Part shown: in pieces, positions 1-8,511 of the stretch
Numbering within the stretch: the first letter of the stretch is position 1
Layout: the number at the start of each line of letters is the position of its first letter
Source: Leptolyngbyaceae cyanobacterium SM1_3_5
GTDB lineage: Bacteria > Cyanobacteriota > Cyanobacteriia > Elainellales > Elainellaceae
Reading direction: 5' to 3'
Length of the DNA: 14,182 nt
Assembly: GCA_012031475.1 (NCBI GenBank)
Contig: JAAUTJ010000052.1
Coordinates: 1 to 14,182 of the forward strand
Position numbers and translations under genes: made by a program
Notes under the pieces: model-generated
Database searches by the model: none
The model's input: only the letters and a program-made list of their open reading frames with translations
Told to the model about the DNA's origin: nothing

Positions 1-2074
1 CCTGGTTTCTCGCCAACATGAGCCACGAACTGCGAACGCCGCTGAACGCGATCTTAGGCTTTGCCCAACTGATGAGCCGCGATCGCACTCTCACAGCCGC
101 CCAGCACGAATATCTCGACATCATCGGTCGCAGCGGCGAGCATCTGCTGACCTTGATCAACGACGTGCTGGAAATGTCCAAAATCGAAGCCGGACAAAGC
201 AGCCTCAATGCAGGCGACGTGGATCTCTACCGCCTGCTCGACTCGATCGAGACGATGCTCGACCTCAAAGCCGCCTCCAAACAGCTTGAACTGATTTTCG
301 ATCGCGCCCCAGACTTGCCGCAGTTCATCCGCACAGACGAAAGCAAGCTCCGCCAAGTGCTAATCAATCTGGTCGGCAACGGCATTAAGTTTACGAAGTC
401 CGGCAGCGTCAGGCTGAGAGTGGAGTGTCGGGTGTCGAGCGGCACTTGTGCCAGCGATGTCAGGGGTCGGCAGGAGGCAGAAGGCAGAGGGCAGAAGGTA
501 GAGGAAGGCAGCGGTTCGGATTGGCCGACACCCGACACCCGACACCCGACACCCGATCTCCAACCCCTCGCCCTCCATTTTGAAGTCAAAGACACTGGCC
601 CCGGCATTGCGCCCGAAGAACTCGCCAATTTGTTCGAGGCGTTTACACAAACGGAGATTGGCCGCAATTCGCAGGAAGGATCAGGTTGGGACTGCCGATT
701 AGCCGGAATTTTGTGCAACTGATGGGCGGCGAGATTACCGTTTCCAGTACGGTCGGGGTAGGGACGGTGTTTGCATTTGAAATTGAAGTGGCGCGATCGA
801 TTCTGCCGCCGCAACTGCCCTGTCCGCGATCGGCGCATCGGGTCGTGGGCTTGGCGGCAAACCAGCCGACCTACCGCATTTTGGTCGTGGAAGATCAATG
901 GGCAAATCGTCAGCTTTTGGTGAAGCTGCTCGAAGCGATCGGCTTTCCGGTGGAGTCTGCCCAAAACGGCCAAGAGGCGATCGCAATCTATCAGCACTGG
1001 CAGCCGCATTTGATCTGGATGGATATGCGAATGCCCGTGATGGATGGTTATGAAGCGACGCGGCAAATTAAGGCGAATCTTGCGGCTGAGCCGCCTGTGA
1101 TTCTTGCATTGACGGCGAATGCGTTTGAAGAAGAGCGGCTCGTGGCGCTGTCGATCGGCTGTGATGACTTTATTCGCAAACCGTTTGAAGAAACGATCAT
1201 TCTCGACAAAATGGCGGAACATCTCGGCATCCGCTACACCTATGCCGACGATTCGCCGCCCGCATCCCCCGAAGCGGCGATCGCCTCTGCCAAACCATCC
1301 CCCAATTCCGCACCCGAAGTCACCCGTGAACCGCAGCCTGCGCCGAATCCACTCCGCATTTTGCTGGCCGACGACAATGCGATGAATCAGATGGTCGCCC
1401 TGCAAATGCTGGCAGTGTTGGGCTATCAAGCCGATGCCGCCGCGAACGGAATTGAAGTACTCGAAGCGTTGCAGCAGCAGCCTTACGATCTCGTGCTGAT
1501 GGACATCAAAATGCCGATCATGGATGGCTTTCGCACGGCGGAACAGATTCACCAGCTTTGCTCACATCGTCCGATCATCGTTGCCCTGACTGCCAGCACC
1601 GCCCAAAGCGACATTGACAAATGCCGCGCAGTGGGCATGGATGACTATCTGGCAAAGCCGTTTCGTCTGCAAGACCTCGCCCAACTGCTCGATCGCTATC
1701 CGCGCCGCCCGTCGATCGAGCCGCTGCTTGACCCGCAAGTGCTGCAAAACCTCCGCAGCGTCGAAGCCAGAGGCGTCCCCGGATTTGTGCGCCGGATGGT
1801 TGAAACCTTTATCGAAGTTGCACCGCGCCTGCTCAGCGACATCAACGAGGCGATCGCCCAGTTCGACAGTCGCGCTTTGGAACTCGCCGCCCATTCGCTC
1901 AAGTCGATGAGCGCCTCGCTGGGCGCAAACGCACTCGCCAAACTGTGCCAGCAGCTTGAAACGCTGGGCGAAACTGCAAACCTGACGGAAGCAGAATCGA
2001 TCGCCACCGCCGTTCAGCAAGAATTCGATCGCGTCCAGCCCGCCCTGATTCAAGAGCGCGATCGATCTGTTTGA
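1..2074 (+). CDS. Hybrid sensor histidine kinase (HisKA-HATPase-REC-REC-HPt), 5' end missing, one frameshift
   Basis: This is the C-terminal part of a multi-domain phosphorelay kinase; the sensor region lies left of the window. The reading frame is open from base 3. The H box MSHELRTPLNAI has its phospho-His codon at 24-26. The N box LINLVGNGIKF and G1 box DTGPGI follow. The G2 box GSGLGLPIS is split at about 686, where GGT-TTG has lost one T; restoring it joins the two frames. Receiver 1 starts near 875 with phospho-Asp at 1022-1024 (WMDMRMP) and Lys in RKPF. A Pro/Ala-rich linker leads to receiver 2 from about 1354, with Asp at 1502-1504 (LMDIKMP) and AKPF. A C-terminal HPt has His at 1892-1894 (AHSLKSMSASLGA). 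A cyanobacterial repeat is inserted in frame inside the ATPase domain at about 421-560. Domain assignment is firm; signal and partner are unknown. Confidence 0.9.
421..560. repeat. Composite cyanobacterial repeat inserted in the kinase coding sequence
   Basis: The left part has GTGTCGGGTGTCGAG. The centre is a purine-rich tract built of GGCAGAAGG/GGCAGAGGG-like units (about 470-510). The right part is a tandem CCCGACA array (about 525-557), in inverted orientation to the left part. The whole reads without stop in the kinase frame and adds about 45 residues rich in Arg, Gly, Glu, Pro and Thr between two strands of the HATPase domain. The same modules recur near 6782-6864 and 8964-9098 in the opposite orientation. 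Resemblance to short tandemly repeated repetitive (STRR-type) elements of cyanobacteria is from general knowledge. Confidence 0.75.
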
Positions 2075-2118
2075 CGCAATTCGGACACAGTACAGACGCG
2101 AGATCTCGCGTCTCTCCC

Positions 2119-2150
2119 CGATTCCCGATACCCAACACCCGACACCCCTG
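2119..2150. repeat. Short ACCCGAC-type repeat between convergent genes
   Basis: The run ATTCCCGATACCCAACACCC continues with a CGACACCC unit. It is a degenerate CCCGACA-type tandem like that in the kinase gene. It lies between the kinase stop (2074) and the stop of the convergent pmbA-like gene (2152). I see no T-tracted hairpin terminator in this 77-base gap. Confidence 0.5.
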
Positions 2151-2151
2151 C

Positions 2152-3460
2152 TTAGCTACGACTCGTCACCGACAAGCCTTCCACAATCAGCGAAGGCGTG
2201 TAGCAAGACCCGTTCCAGTCCGCATCGCCGCCCAACTCGACCAGATTTTGAGGGCAGTGTAGACATTGCCCGCCACCCATCGTCGTCTTTGATGCGCCCG
2301 ACGACCTGACCGCGATCGATCCGATAGCCCAAATCGACATTGACCGAAAAATCCGCCCGATATGCCCGCGCCGCCGCCCAGCATTTGATCGACAATCAGG
2401 CCAGAATCGATCGAGCCAATCAAATCTTCCAGCGATTTGTATCCGGGCTGAATCAGCAGGTTAAACAGTCCGGGTGTCGGATAGCTGCCGAGTCCGGGGC
2501 GAAAGCCGTTTCCGGTTGTGCCGCTGGAGAGCAAGCGTCCGACCGTGCGATCGGTGTAGAACAATTGCAAAACGCCGTCTTTGATGAACGTAATTCGCTG
2601 GGTCGGCGTGCCCTCATCATCAAACGGACAGCTAAACGGACCAGCGTCCGGCTGTTGCGAGAGCGTCAAATCCGTTGAAGTGACCAAATCGCCCAGTCGA
2701 TCGCTCCAGGGCGACGCCCGTTCGATCACCTGCTTGCCGCTGATCGCCGCTTGAATCGTGTCCCACAGCATATCGGCAGCTTTGGCCGTAAACAAAATTG
2801 GGACGCGCCCGATCGGAGCGATCGTATTGGACTTTGCCCATTCCAACCGCTGCAAAATGTGCTGCGCGAGAATCTGGGGATCGAGGCGATCGCGATCGAT
2901 CTGTCCATCGCCAACGCTCAAAAAGTCCTCACCGCGCACCCACTCCGCCGACTGATAGCAGCTTAGCGTCGTGTCGGTGTGGTGGCAGTCCAGCCCGCAG
3001 GAATTGACCAGGCGCGTCGTTTCCACGTCACATTCCCACTCAGACGTGCAGAGAATTTCCGGGTAAGCCTCTCGGACGATCGCGATCGCCGCTTGCCCCC
3101 ATTCCAGCAGTTGCTCGACTGAAACCGCAGTCCCCAAGTCGGGATAAACAAACTGGCCGCGATCGCTCAGTTCGATCGTTTCGGACGGATTGAGTTCGCT
3201 CAGCGCCAGGGCGCGATCGACCAGCGCTTGTGGTTCAACTGCGCCATAGGCAACGGCCAAACCCGGACAGCCATTGCGCCACAGTCGCAGGGCAGTTCCT
3301 TCCGACTGTGAGCTTTCAAGCTGCTTGAGGCGGTTGGCTTCAAAAAAACTGGCCGCGCCAGCGATTGTGACTGAAAAACTTCGGCGGCTTCGGCTCCCGA
3401 CTGGAGCGCGAGATCCAGCAGTTGCTCTGGCAGCGCTGCCAGGGTATCATCCAAACCCAT
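2152..3460 (-). CDS. pmbA: TldE/PmbA-family protein, several frameshifts
   Basis: Homologue of the non-catalytic half of the TldD/TldE heterodimeric protease, which in other bacteria degrades unfolded peptides, matures ribosomal peptides and processes the CcdA antitoxin. The reconstructed protein is about 435 residues, normal for the family. It starts MGLDDTLAALPEQLLDLAL (ATG at 3460) and shows PFSCPFDDEGTPTQRI, GLGSYPTPGLFNLLI, MLGGGAG, VNVDLGYRIDRGQVVGRIKD and the C-terminal SLIVEGLSV. No HExxxH metal motif is visible, which favours TldE/PmbA over TldD. The frame breaks at 3352-3358 (run of seven A) and several times between about 2246 and 2358 (an extra C in 2353-2358, an extra C near 2276-2278, one extra base near 2281-2287, one base missing from the T run 2246-2249). 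Conserved residues continue across each break. The gene follows the Tab2-like gene on the same strand after 154 bases. No tldD is in the window. The alternative start at 3490 is less likely. Confidence 0.85.
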
Positions 3461-3614
3461 AAGTGCAAGATGTGAGGAGGCGCGGGGCATTACAGCGTTT
3501 GTGCAAAGCGATCGATCGCGGCGGGCGATCGGATCTGGCTCATCGACCGAACTGAATGGCTTGAGCGCACACAAACTGATTCTGACCTCCCTATCTTCGG
3601 GGATCGCGGGGACA

Positions 3615-4505
3615 TTAAGCCAGATTTAGCTCTTGCAGCAGCCAAAATCCGGCAAACGATTCGGAATTCGGGTCAGACTGGACGGCCAAGAAGTGAACGT
3701 TTTGCGCGTCGCGCTTGGCCTGCTCAAAGTTTTTCGCCTCGGTCTGCTGCGTGTCTGTCGTCAGGTTTGCCAGCACCCACGATTCGCTCGATCCCGTTTC
3801 CAGCAAGAGGCGCGGAATCGGAGCGCGATAGGAATTGCCGCCGCTTTGCGTTTCATAGCGCAAGTAGGCGACATCCAGCCCGGACATCCAGCCCGCCAGC
3901 GGCAGGGCACGAGACGAAAAGATGATCACGCCTGGAATTCGCATTTCCGCGCTCACGCCTGCCATGTCGAGCGGAAACGATTCGCCAAAGCCAATGTCCC
4001 AGTCGGGCAGATCCGCGAACGCACCCGCTTCCAGGGTGACAAACGCCCACTGCTGACCAATCAGCGCGTCGGGCAGTTGAGCCGGGTTGGGAAACGGCAG
4101 CACAACCGAGGGATTGGTGGCCTTCTCCTGATAGTTCGGCAGCGTCGGATAGTAATTTTTCTCGCGATCGTCCATCCACTGATGCAGGGCGATCGTCCGC
4201 CGACTGCCATAGACGGGAATTCCAGCATCTTCACAAGCCTTGGTGATCATGTTGGTCATCTGGCGGCGAAAGAAGCGAATTTTGTCGGGCGGACAGGGAG
4301 CCTGCGCGATCGCCGCTTCGATCGCCTGCCGCAAGCTGGCCGAATTCACCTGATTGCTGGGGCAAAACTGCGCGTAGCGAAACAGCGAATCGGTTTCGGC
4401 CTTGATGTCCAGCGGCGATTCGCAAATCAAAACTTCCCACAGCTTTTTTTGCTGCTCGTCCAAAATCGGACATGAATAAAAATCGAGTTCCCAAGTGGTT
4501 GCCAT
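3615..4505 (-). CDS. Tab2/Atab2-like RNA-binding protein (DUF1092 family)
   Basis: Intact 296-residue protein. The N-terminus TWELDFYSCPILDEQQKKLW is the hallmark of the Tab2/Atab2 family, found in cyanobacteria, algae and plants. The C-terminus ends GFWLLQELNLA and contains WVLANL. In Chlamydomonas and Arabidopsis the family binds RNA and is needed for translation of photosystem I (and II) core proteins; the cyanobacterial role is less settled. Full length for the family (about 280-300). There is no signal peptide, so it is probably cytoplasmic. The ATG at 4505 is chosen because the conserved N-terminal motif begins four codons later. It is transcribed divergently from the collagen-like gene and lies upstream of the pmbA-like gene on the same strand. 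Confidence 0.88.
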   Translation of the reverse strand: MATTWELDFYSCPILDEQQKKLWEVLICESPLDIKAETDSLFRYAQFCPSNQVNSASLRQAIEAAIAQAPCPPDKIRFFRRQMTNMITKACEDAGIPVYGSRRTIALHQWMDDREKNYYPTLPNYQEKATNPSVVLPFPNPAQLPDALIGQQWAFVTLEAGAFADLPDWDIGFGESFPLDMAGVSAEMRIPGVIIFSSRALPLAGWMSGLDVAYLRYETQSGGNSYRAPIPRLLLETGSSESWVLANLTTDTQQTEAKNFEQAKRDAQNVHFLAVQSDPNSESFAGFWLLQELNLA

Positions 4506-4818
4506 GATGAATTTGAGCGATCGCCATTTCGATCATAGGATGTCGGGTGCTTGGGAATCCGGGATCGGCCAGAGCAATTGAGTCGGGCGATCGACTGGCG
4601 GATCTTTGCTTTCGACTTTGCATGACGCCTGAAAATGCGATCGTCCGCCTCGCGATCAATAATTTGATACGTGAGAATTTCATTTTTAGGTGATGTTCAC
4701 GAAACGCTGGGGCGCTGCGTTGGCAGTCTTCAGTTTTGAGGAAGTCAGCCATTGGGTTGACCGCAGCCAAAACGCAGCGATCGATCCGCTTCAATTTGAT
4801 GGATGGAGTATAGCCGTT
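4506..4818. other. Divergent intergenic region, no gene seen
   Basis: 313 bases separate two divergent starts. The region holds several HIP1 or HIP1-like GCGATCG sites and a decayed repeat fragment (ATGTCGGGTGCTTGGGAATC, about 4541-4560). An A/T-rich stretch at about 4657-4690 contains TTGATA (4664-4669) and could carry a promoter of the downstream gene, but I see no convincing -10 partner at the right spacing. An open frame continues upstream of 4819 to 4690, but it lacks coding-like sequence. Confidence 0.4.
4805..4808 (+). promoter_or_regulatory. Ribosome binding site (GGAG) of the collagen-like gene
   Basis: GGAG lies 10 bases before the ATG at 4819. It decides in favour of that start over upstream in-frame candidates at 4690/4693, because the downstream ATG also begins a typical signal peptide. 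Confidence 0.55.
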
Positions 4819-5489
4819 ATGAAACGTAGAATTCTGAGTCGATTCGCCAGTTTGCGCGTGGTGTTGAGTGTGGCGATCGCGGTCTTGATTGGAATTGGGG
4901 TGATATCTCGAATGCAGTTGGCTCAAGCTCAATCGCCAAGCCAAGCCAGCGCAACGGTAATTGCTTGCGTCAGTCGGAGTGATGGCGCTGCCCGCATCGT
5001 CAATGCACCCACCGCCTGCCGCAGAAGTGAGCGATCGATAAGCTGGCCTAGAACAGCGCAACCTGGACCAGCGGGAACTGCTGGCCCTCCGGGTCCTCCG
5101 GGACCTGCTGGCTCTTCTGGAATTCCTGGCCTTCAAGGTTCTCCGGGACCTGCTGGTTCTCCGGGTCCTGCTGGTCCTCCGGGTCCTGCTGGTTCCGCCG
5201 CCTCACTAGATGCTCGTTTTGGTCAAAACACGAATACGGCAGCAGTGGGCAGAGGGCGAGAGTGTACGTTGGGAGAAATCATTCTATCCGCAGCTAGCGT
5301 TGCAAATGGAACTCCTGCAAATGGGCAATTGTTACCCATTGCTCCAAATACAGCACTCTTTTCGCTGTTAGGCACGTCGTATGGCGGCGATGGCGATCGA
5401 ATTTTGCACTGCCAGACCTAAGGAGCGCCGCCCCAAATGGATTGACCTACAGCGTTTGTACTGAGGGGATATTTCCCGCCCGTGATTAG
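4819..5489 (+). CDS. Secreted collagen-like protein with phage tail-collar domain, one frameshift near the end
   Basis: The protein starts MKRRILSRFASLRVVLSVAI, a basic segment followed by a hydrophobic stretch, with a likely signal-peptidase site after AQA (residues about 35-37). Next comes a small region with two Cys (IACVSRSDGAARIVNAPTAC), commonly found before bacterial collagen-like tracts. Fifteen perfect Gly-X-Y triplets follow (residues 83-127), rich in GPP and GPA. The C-terminus matches the tail-collar fold: GEIILSAASVANG, NGQLLPI, NTALFSLLGTSYGGDG. The uninterrupted frame stops early at 5421. Adding one A or T at about 5400-5405 gives NFALPDLRSAAPNGLTYSVC and a stop at 5487-5489, the usual end of short collar proteins. 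It is probably exported and trimeric, acting at the cell surface or in the sheath. Its function is unknown. Confidence 0.82.
5065..5199 (+). repeat. Tandem Gly-X-Y coding repeat
   Basis: Nine-base units such as GGTCCTCCG and GGACCTGCT, often paired as 18-mers, repeat across about 135 bases and encode 15 collagen triplets. Near-identical neighbouring units suggest expansion by slippage or recombination. Confidence 0.8.
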
Positions 5490-5588
5490 AACGCTGAAAG
5501 CCGCGATCGATCGGTTTGAACACACCCTAAATTATCTTTAACCTGAAGGAGAAAATAGGCGATTTCTGATGCGCTCTTCAATAGTTTG

Positions 5589-5628
5589 CCGACATTTGAT
5601 ACTCCACACCCGACACCTGATACCCTGA
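5589..5628. repeat. Degenerate CCCGACA-type repeat upstream of mtnA
   Basis: CACACCCGACACCTGATACC lies just before the mtnA start. It is in frame with mtnA and would add a meaningless N-terminal extension (MPTFDTPHPTPDT) if an upstream ATG at 5586 were used. The conserved protein starts later, so the repeat is taken as 5' leader. Confidence 0.5.
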
Positions 5629-5654
5629 AAACGAGTTCCTTTCACCTCAAAGCG

Positions 5655-6710
5655 ATGAATTCTAGCAATCCGGTTTTTCCTGTCGGTTGGCTGCGCGATC
5701 ATGCCGTGCTGATTGACCAGACGCGCCTGCCTGAAGAATATGATGTCGTCCAGATTAGCCGCTGCGACGATATGGCCGAGGCGATTCGGACAATGATTGT
5801 GCGGGGCGCTCCAGCGATCGGAGTGGCGGCGGCTTACGGCATGTATTTGGGGGCGCGAGAAATTCAAACGGGCGATCGCGACGAATTCCTCAGCCAGCTT
5901 GAAAGCGTGGCGCAAAAACTGCGGCAGACGCGCCCGACTGCGGTGAATTTGTTTTGGGCGATCGATCGAATGCTCAAAACCGCTCGGCAAACGCTCGGTT
6001 CAGTCGCATCTTTGCAGGAGACCCTTCTGGCAACCGCGCAGGCAATGCAGGAAGACGATTTGAATACCTGTCGGGCGATCGGAGATCACGGGTTGGCTGC
6101 TTTGCCGCAGTCGCCCGATCGCCTCCGCCTTCTCACGCACTGCAACGCGGGCGCACTGGCAACAGCAGGATATGGCACGGCGTTGGGCGTGGTGCGATCG
6201 GCTTGGCGCGAAAATCGGCTCGATCGCGTCTATGCAGATGAAACCAGGCCGCGCTTGCAGGGGGCAAAGCTGACGGCGTGGGAACTGGTGCAGGAAAACA
6301 TTCCCGTGACGCTGATCACCGACAGCATGGCAGCGCACTGTATGCGGCAGGGGTTGATCGATGCGGTCGTCGTGGGAGCCGATCGCATTGCGAGCGAATG
6401 GCGATACGGCGAATAAAATCGGCACTTACAGTTTGGCGATCGTGGCTCAGGCGCACCAGATTCCGTTTTTGTGGCGGCTCCACTTTCCACTGTGGATTTT
6501 AACTTGCCAGATGGCAGCGGCATTCCGATCGAGGAGCGCGATCCGATCGAGGTTTATCAGATTGGCGAGACGCGGATTTGTCCGATCGGAGTGGAGTTTT
6601 ATAATCCGGCTTTTGATGTGACGCCTGCGGATTTGATTACGGCGATTATTACGGAGCGGGGGGCAGTCAGGCCGGAGGAGCTTCAGCAGCAGGTGAAGCT
6701 GGCAGTCTAG
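5655..6710 (+). CDS. mtnA: S-methyl-5-thioribose-1-phosphate isomerase, two frameshifts
   Basis: MtnA converts 5-methylthioribose-1-phosphate to the ribulose form in the methionine salvage pathway (cytoplasm). The reconstructed protein is about 350 residues, normal for the family. Visible motifs are LIDQTRLPEEY near residue 20, IVRGAPAIGVAAAYGM (48-63), the catalytic Cys163 in THCNAGALATAGYGTALG, YADETRPRLQGAKLTAWEL (193-211) and the catalytic Asp243 in GADRIA. The frame breaks at about 6391-6396 (one extra base before AATGGCGATACGGC, which otherwise gives NGDTANKIGTYSLAIVA) and at 6466-6470 (one T short; restoring it gives PFFVAAPLSTVDFNLPDGSG). The C-terminus EFYNPAFDVTPADLITAIIT is typical. 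The ATG at 5655 is preferred over 5586, which would include repeat sequence. No strong ribosome binding site is seen. Both active-site residues lie before the first break. Confidence 0.92.
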
Positions 6711-6726
6711 CGATCGATTTTCGGAA

Positions 6727-6772
6727 TGGAGGTGAGCGACCGCTCTTTGTGTAGTAATGTGCGCCACCTCCA
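6727..6772. repeat. Inverted repeat downstream of mtnA
   Basis: TGGAGGTG (6727-6734) is matched perfectly by CACCTCCA (6765-6772) across a 30-base loop. It starts 17 bases after the mtnA stop. There is no T tract after it, so it is not a standard intrinsic terminator. It could be an mRNA-end hairpin or chance. Confidence 0.35.
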
Positions 6773-6781
6773 AGCCGTCCG

Positions 6782-6864
6782 CGACCCTCATTCCCAAACC
6801 GCTGCCTTTTCCCGCTGCCTTTTCCCTCTGCCCTCTGCCAACACCCATCCACCCATCCACCCAA
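6782..6864. repeat. Pyrimidine-rich composite repeat (CTGCC units) between mtnA and the carotenoid oxygenase gene
   Basis: It contains CGCTGCCTTTTCCCGCTGCC and CCCTCTGCCCTCTGCC, followed by a CCATCCACC tandem at about 6845-6861. It resembles the central tracts of the repeats at 421-560 and 8964-9098 but lacks clear GTCGGGT arms, so it may be a decayed or partial copy. Confidence 0.55.
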
Positions 6865-6903
6865 AACCTCGCTTAAATAAAGAGGTCGCATTCATTTCTG
6901 CTC

Positions 6904-8337
6904 GTGATAACTGCTCCTGCTTGGGCTGGATCGATCGCTCAGCCTGCCAACGAATTTCCCCTAACTGCGCTGCCAATTTTATCAGGTCAGGTTCCTCCGG
7001 GATTGCGCGGCTCGCTCTACCGCAATGGGCCGGGGCGGTTGGGACGCGGGGGGATGTCGGTCGGGCACTGGTTTGATGGGGATGGGGCAATTTTGGCGGT
7101 GCATTTTGGCGAAGCGGGGGCGCAGGCGACCTATCGCTATGTGCAGACTTCGGGGTATCTGGCCGAATCGGAGGCGGGCGAGTTGCTGTATGGCAACTAT
7201 GGGATGAAGGCTCCGGGGGCGTTTTGGAATCAGTGGTTGCGATCGATCAAAAATGTCGCCAATACCTCGGTGATTGCGCTGGACGATCGCCTGCTCGCGC
7301 TGTGGGAAGGCGGCAATCCTCATGCGATCGATCTGCACAGCCTCAAGACGATCGGCGTGGATAATCTGGACGGTTTGGAACCGACTTGGGGCTATTCCGC
7401 CCATCCGAAGGCAGGATTCGCAGACGGGTGAGTGGTTCAATTTTGGGGTCAGTCCCGGCGTGAATGCGGTTTTGCATCTCTATCGCAGTGCGCCGACTGG
7501 GAAAATTTTGCAGCAGGGTGAAATCACGCTGGACGGTGTGCCCTTGGTGCATGATTTCGCGATCGCAGGCTCTTATCTCGTCTTCTGTGTGCCGCCCGTC
7601 CGCCTCAACGCGATTCCCGTTCTGCTGGGCATGAGCAGCTTCAGCGATGCGCTGGAGTGGAAGCCAAATTTGGGGACGCAAATTCTCGTGGTCGATCGCC
7701 ACACGCTCACCCTCGTCAGCCGCAGTGAAGCGCCCGCCTGGTATCAGTGGCATTTTGGTCATGCCGAGATCGATCGCGACGGACAGATCGCCCTGACGAT
7801 GGTGCGCTACGCCGACTTTGCCACCAATCAATATTTGAAGGAAGTGGCAACCGGGGAAACGCATACGAAAGCAGTGGGAACTTTTTGGCGGCTGCGGATC
7901 GATCCGCATACGGGCAAGCTCAGATCGCAAGAAGTCCTGCTCGATCGCCCCTGCGAATTTCCCGTCACGCAAATCGCCGCCAATGCCGATCCGCTCACCT
8001 ATTTGACCGTGCATCGATCGATCGCAGATGTGCAGCGCGATGTGTATGGCTGCATCGGACGGCTGAATTTGCGTACAGGCGAACTGGTCGAGGCGGACTG
8101 CGGCGAAAATCGCTATCCCAGCGAGGCGCTGTTTGCCGCTGATGCGATCGCGCAGCGCTCCCGGAACGGTATCGATCCCGCTCAAACCTGGGTGCTGAGC
8201 TTGGTATACGACGTCGAGCCGACCAAAGTGAAGTGTGGATTTGGAAGGGCGATCGCTTGGCAGATGAACCAATTTGCCGCCTCGGACTGCCGGAAAAAAT
8301 TCCTCTTGGCTTTCACGGAACTTGGCAGCCTAATTGA
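6904..8337 (+). CDS. Carotenoid cleavage oxygenase (RPE65/ACO family), two frameshifts
   Basis: Fe(II) dioxygenase of the carotenoid/apocarotenoid oxygenase family. Cyanobacterial members cleave apocarotenals (to retinal) or carotenoid double bonds; the exact substrate cannot be read here. The N-terminus has LRGSLYRNGPGRLGRGG and HWFDGDGAI. The four iron-ligand His fit YSAHPK (residue 167), LVHDFAI (about 216), WYQWHFG (about 283) and GFHGTW near the C-terminus. An extra G at about 7411-7412 breaks the frame after HPKA; dropping it continues with QTGEWFNFGVSPG. A second break at about 8224-8230 hides the tail SEVWIWKGDRLADEPICRLG ending in GFHGTWQPN, stop 8335-8337. The reconstructed length of about 475 residues is normal. 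The start is a GTG at 6904, since no ATG fits; an AGAGG about 20 bases upstream is too far for a good ribosome binding site, so the start is uncertain. Confidence 0.88.
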
Positions 8338-8447
8338 GCGTCACACATGAAGTTCGCAACAAGAAGTAAGAGCGATCGATGAAGACTGTGTGAGCGAAAC
8401 CGGAAGATTACTGTATTCGATAGCACAACTGTTCTTCGATAGATCGG

Positions 8448-8460
8448 CTTAAACTTTAAG
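8448..8460. promoter_or_regulatory. Perfect AT-rich palindrome upstream of the BON-like gene
   Basis: CTTAAA-C-TTTAAG is a perfect 6-bp dyad with a 1-base centre, 51 bases before the ATG at 8512. It lies in the only A/T-rich stretch of this gap. A direct repeat TTCGATAG occurs shortly upstream (about 8416 and 8435). An operator or promoter function is inference. Confidence 0.3.
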
Positions 8461-8511
8461 AAATAATTAGCTTTAGGTCGATAGTCGTTGGTGACAAGGG
8501 GTGACGGTCGC

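Noticed and set aside
525..557. Tandem CCCGACA units as a possible CRISPR array
   Set aside because: Units are seven bases with no spacers; it is a short tandem repeat.
227..1552. Long minus-strand open frame (441 codons) opposite the hybrid kinase
   Set aside because: It is antisense to clearly conserved kinase and receiver domains; the translation is rich in Arg, His and Cys with no recognisable motif.
3633..4475. Plus-strand open frame opposite the Tab2-like gene
   Set aside because: The minus-strand frame spells the conserved Tab2 N-terminus and is full length; the plus frame is Arg-rich shadow.
4231..5136. Minus-strand frame of 301 codons spanning the divergent region and collagen repeat
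   Set aside because: It overlaps two supported genes and its N-terminus is only the antisense of the Gly-X-Y repeat.
4819..5489. Prophage tail gene because of the collar domain
   Set aside because: No other phage gene is near; a signal peptide and collagen tract indicate an exported cellular protein.
7343..8272. Long minus-strand open frame opposite the carotenoid oxygenase
   Set aside because: It is a shadow of a conserved enzyme gene in high-GC codon use; no family motifs.
2152..8337. Calling pmbA, mtnA and the carotenoid oxygenase gene pseudogenes
   Set aside because: Conserved sequence, including active-site residues, persists after each indel and breaks cluster in homopolymers, so sequence error is the simpler reading.
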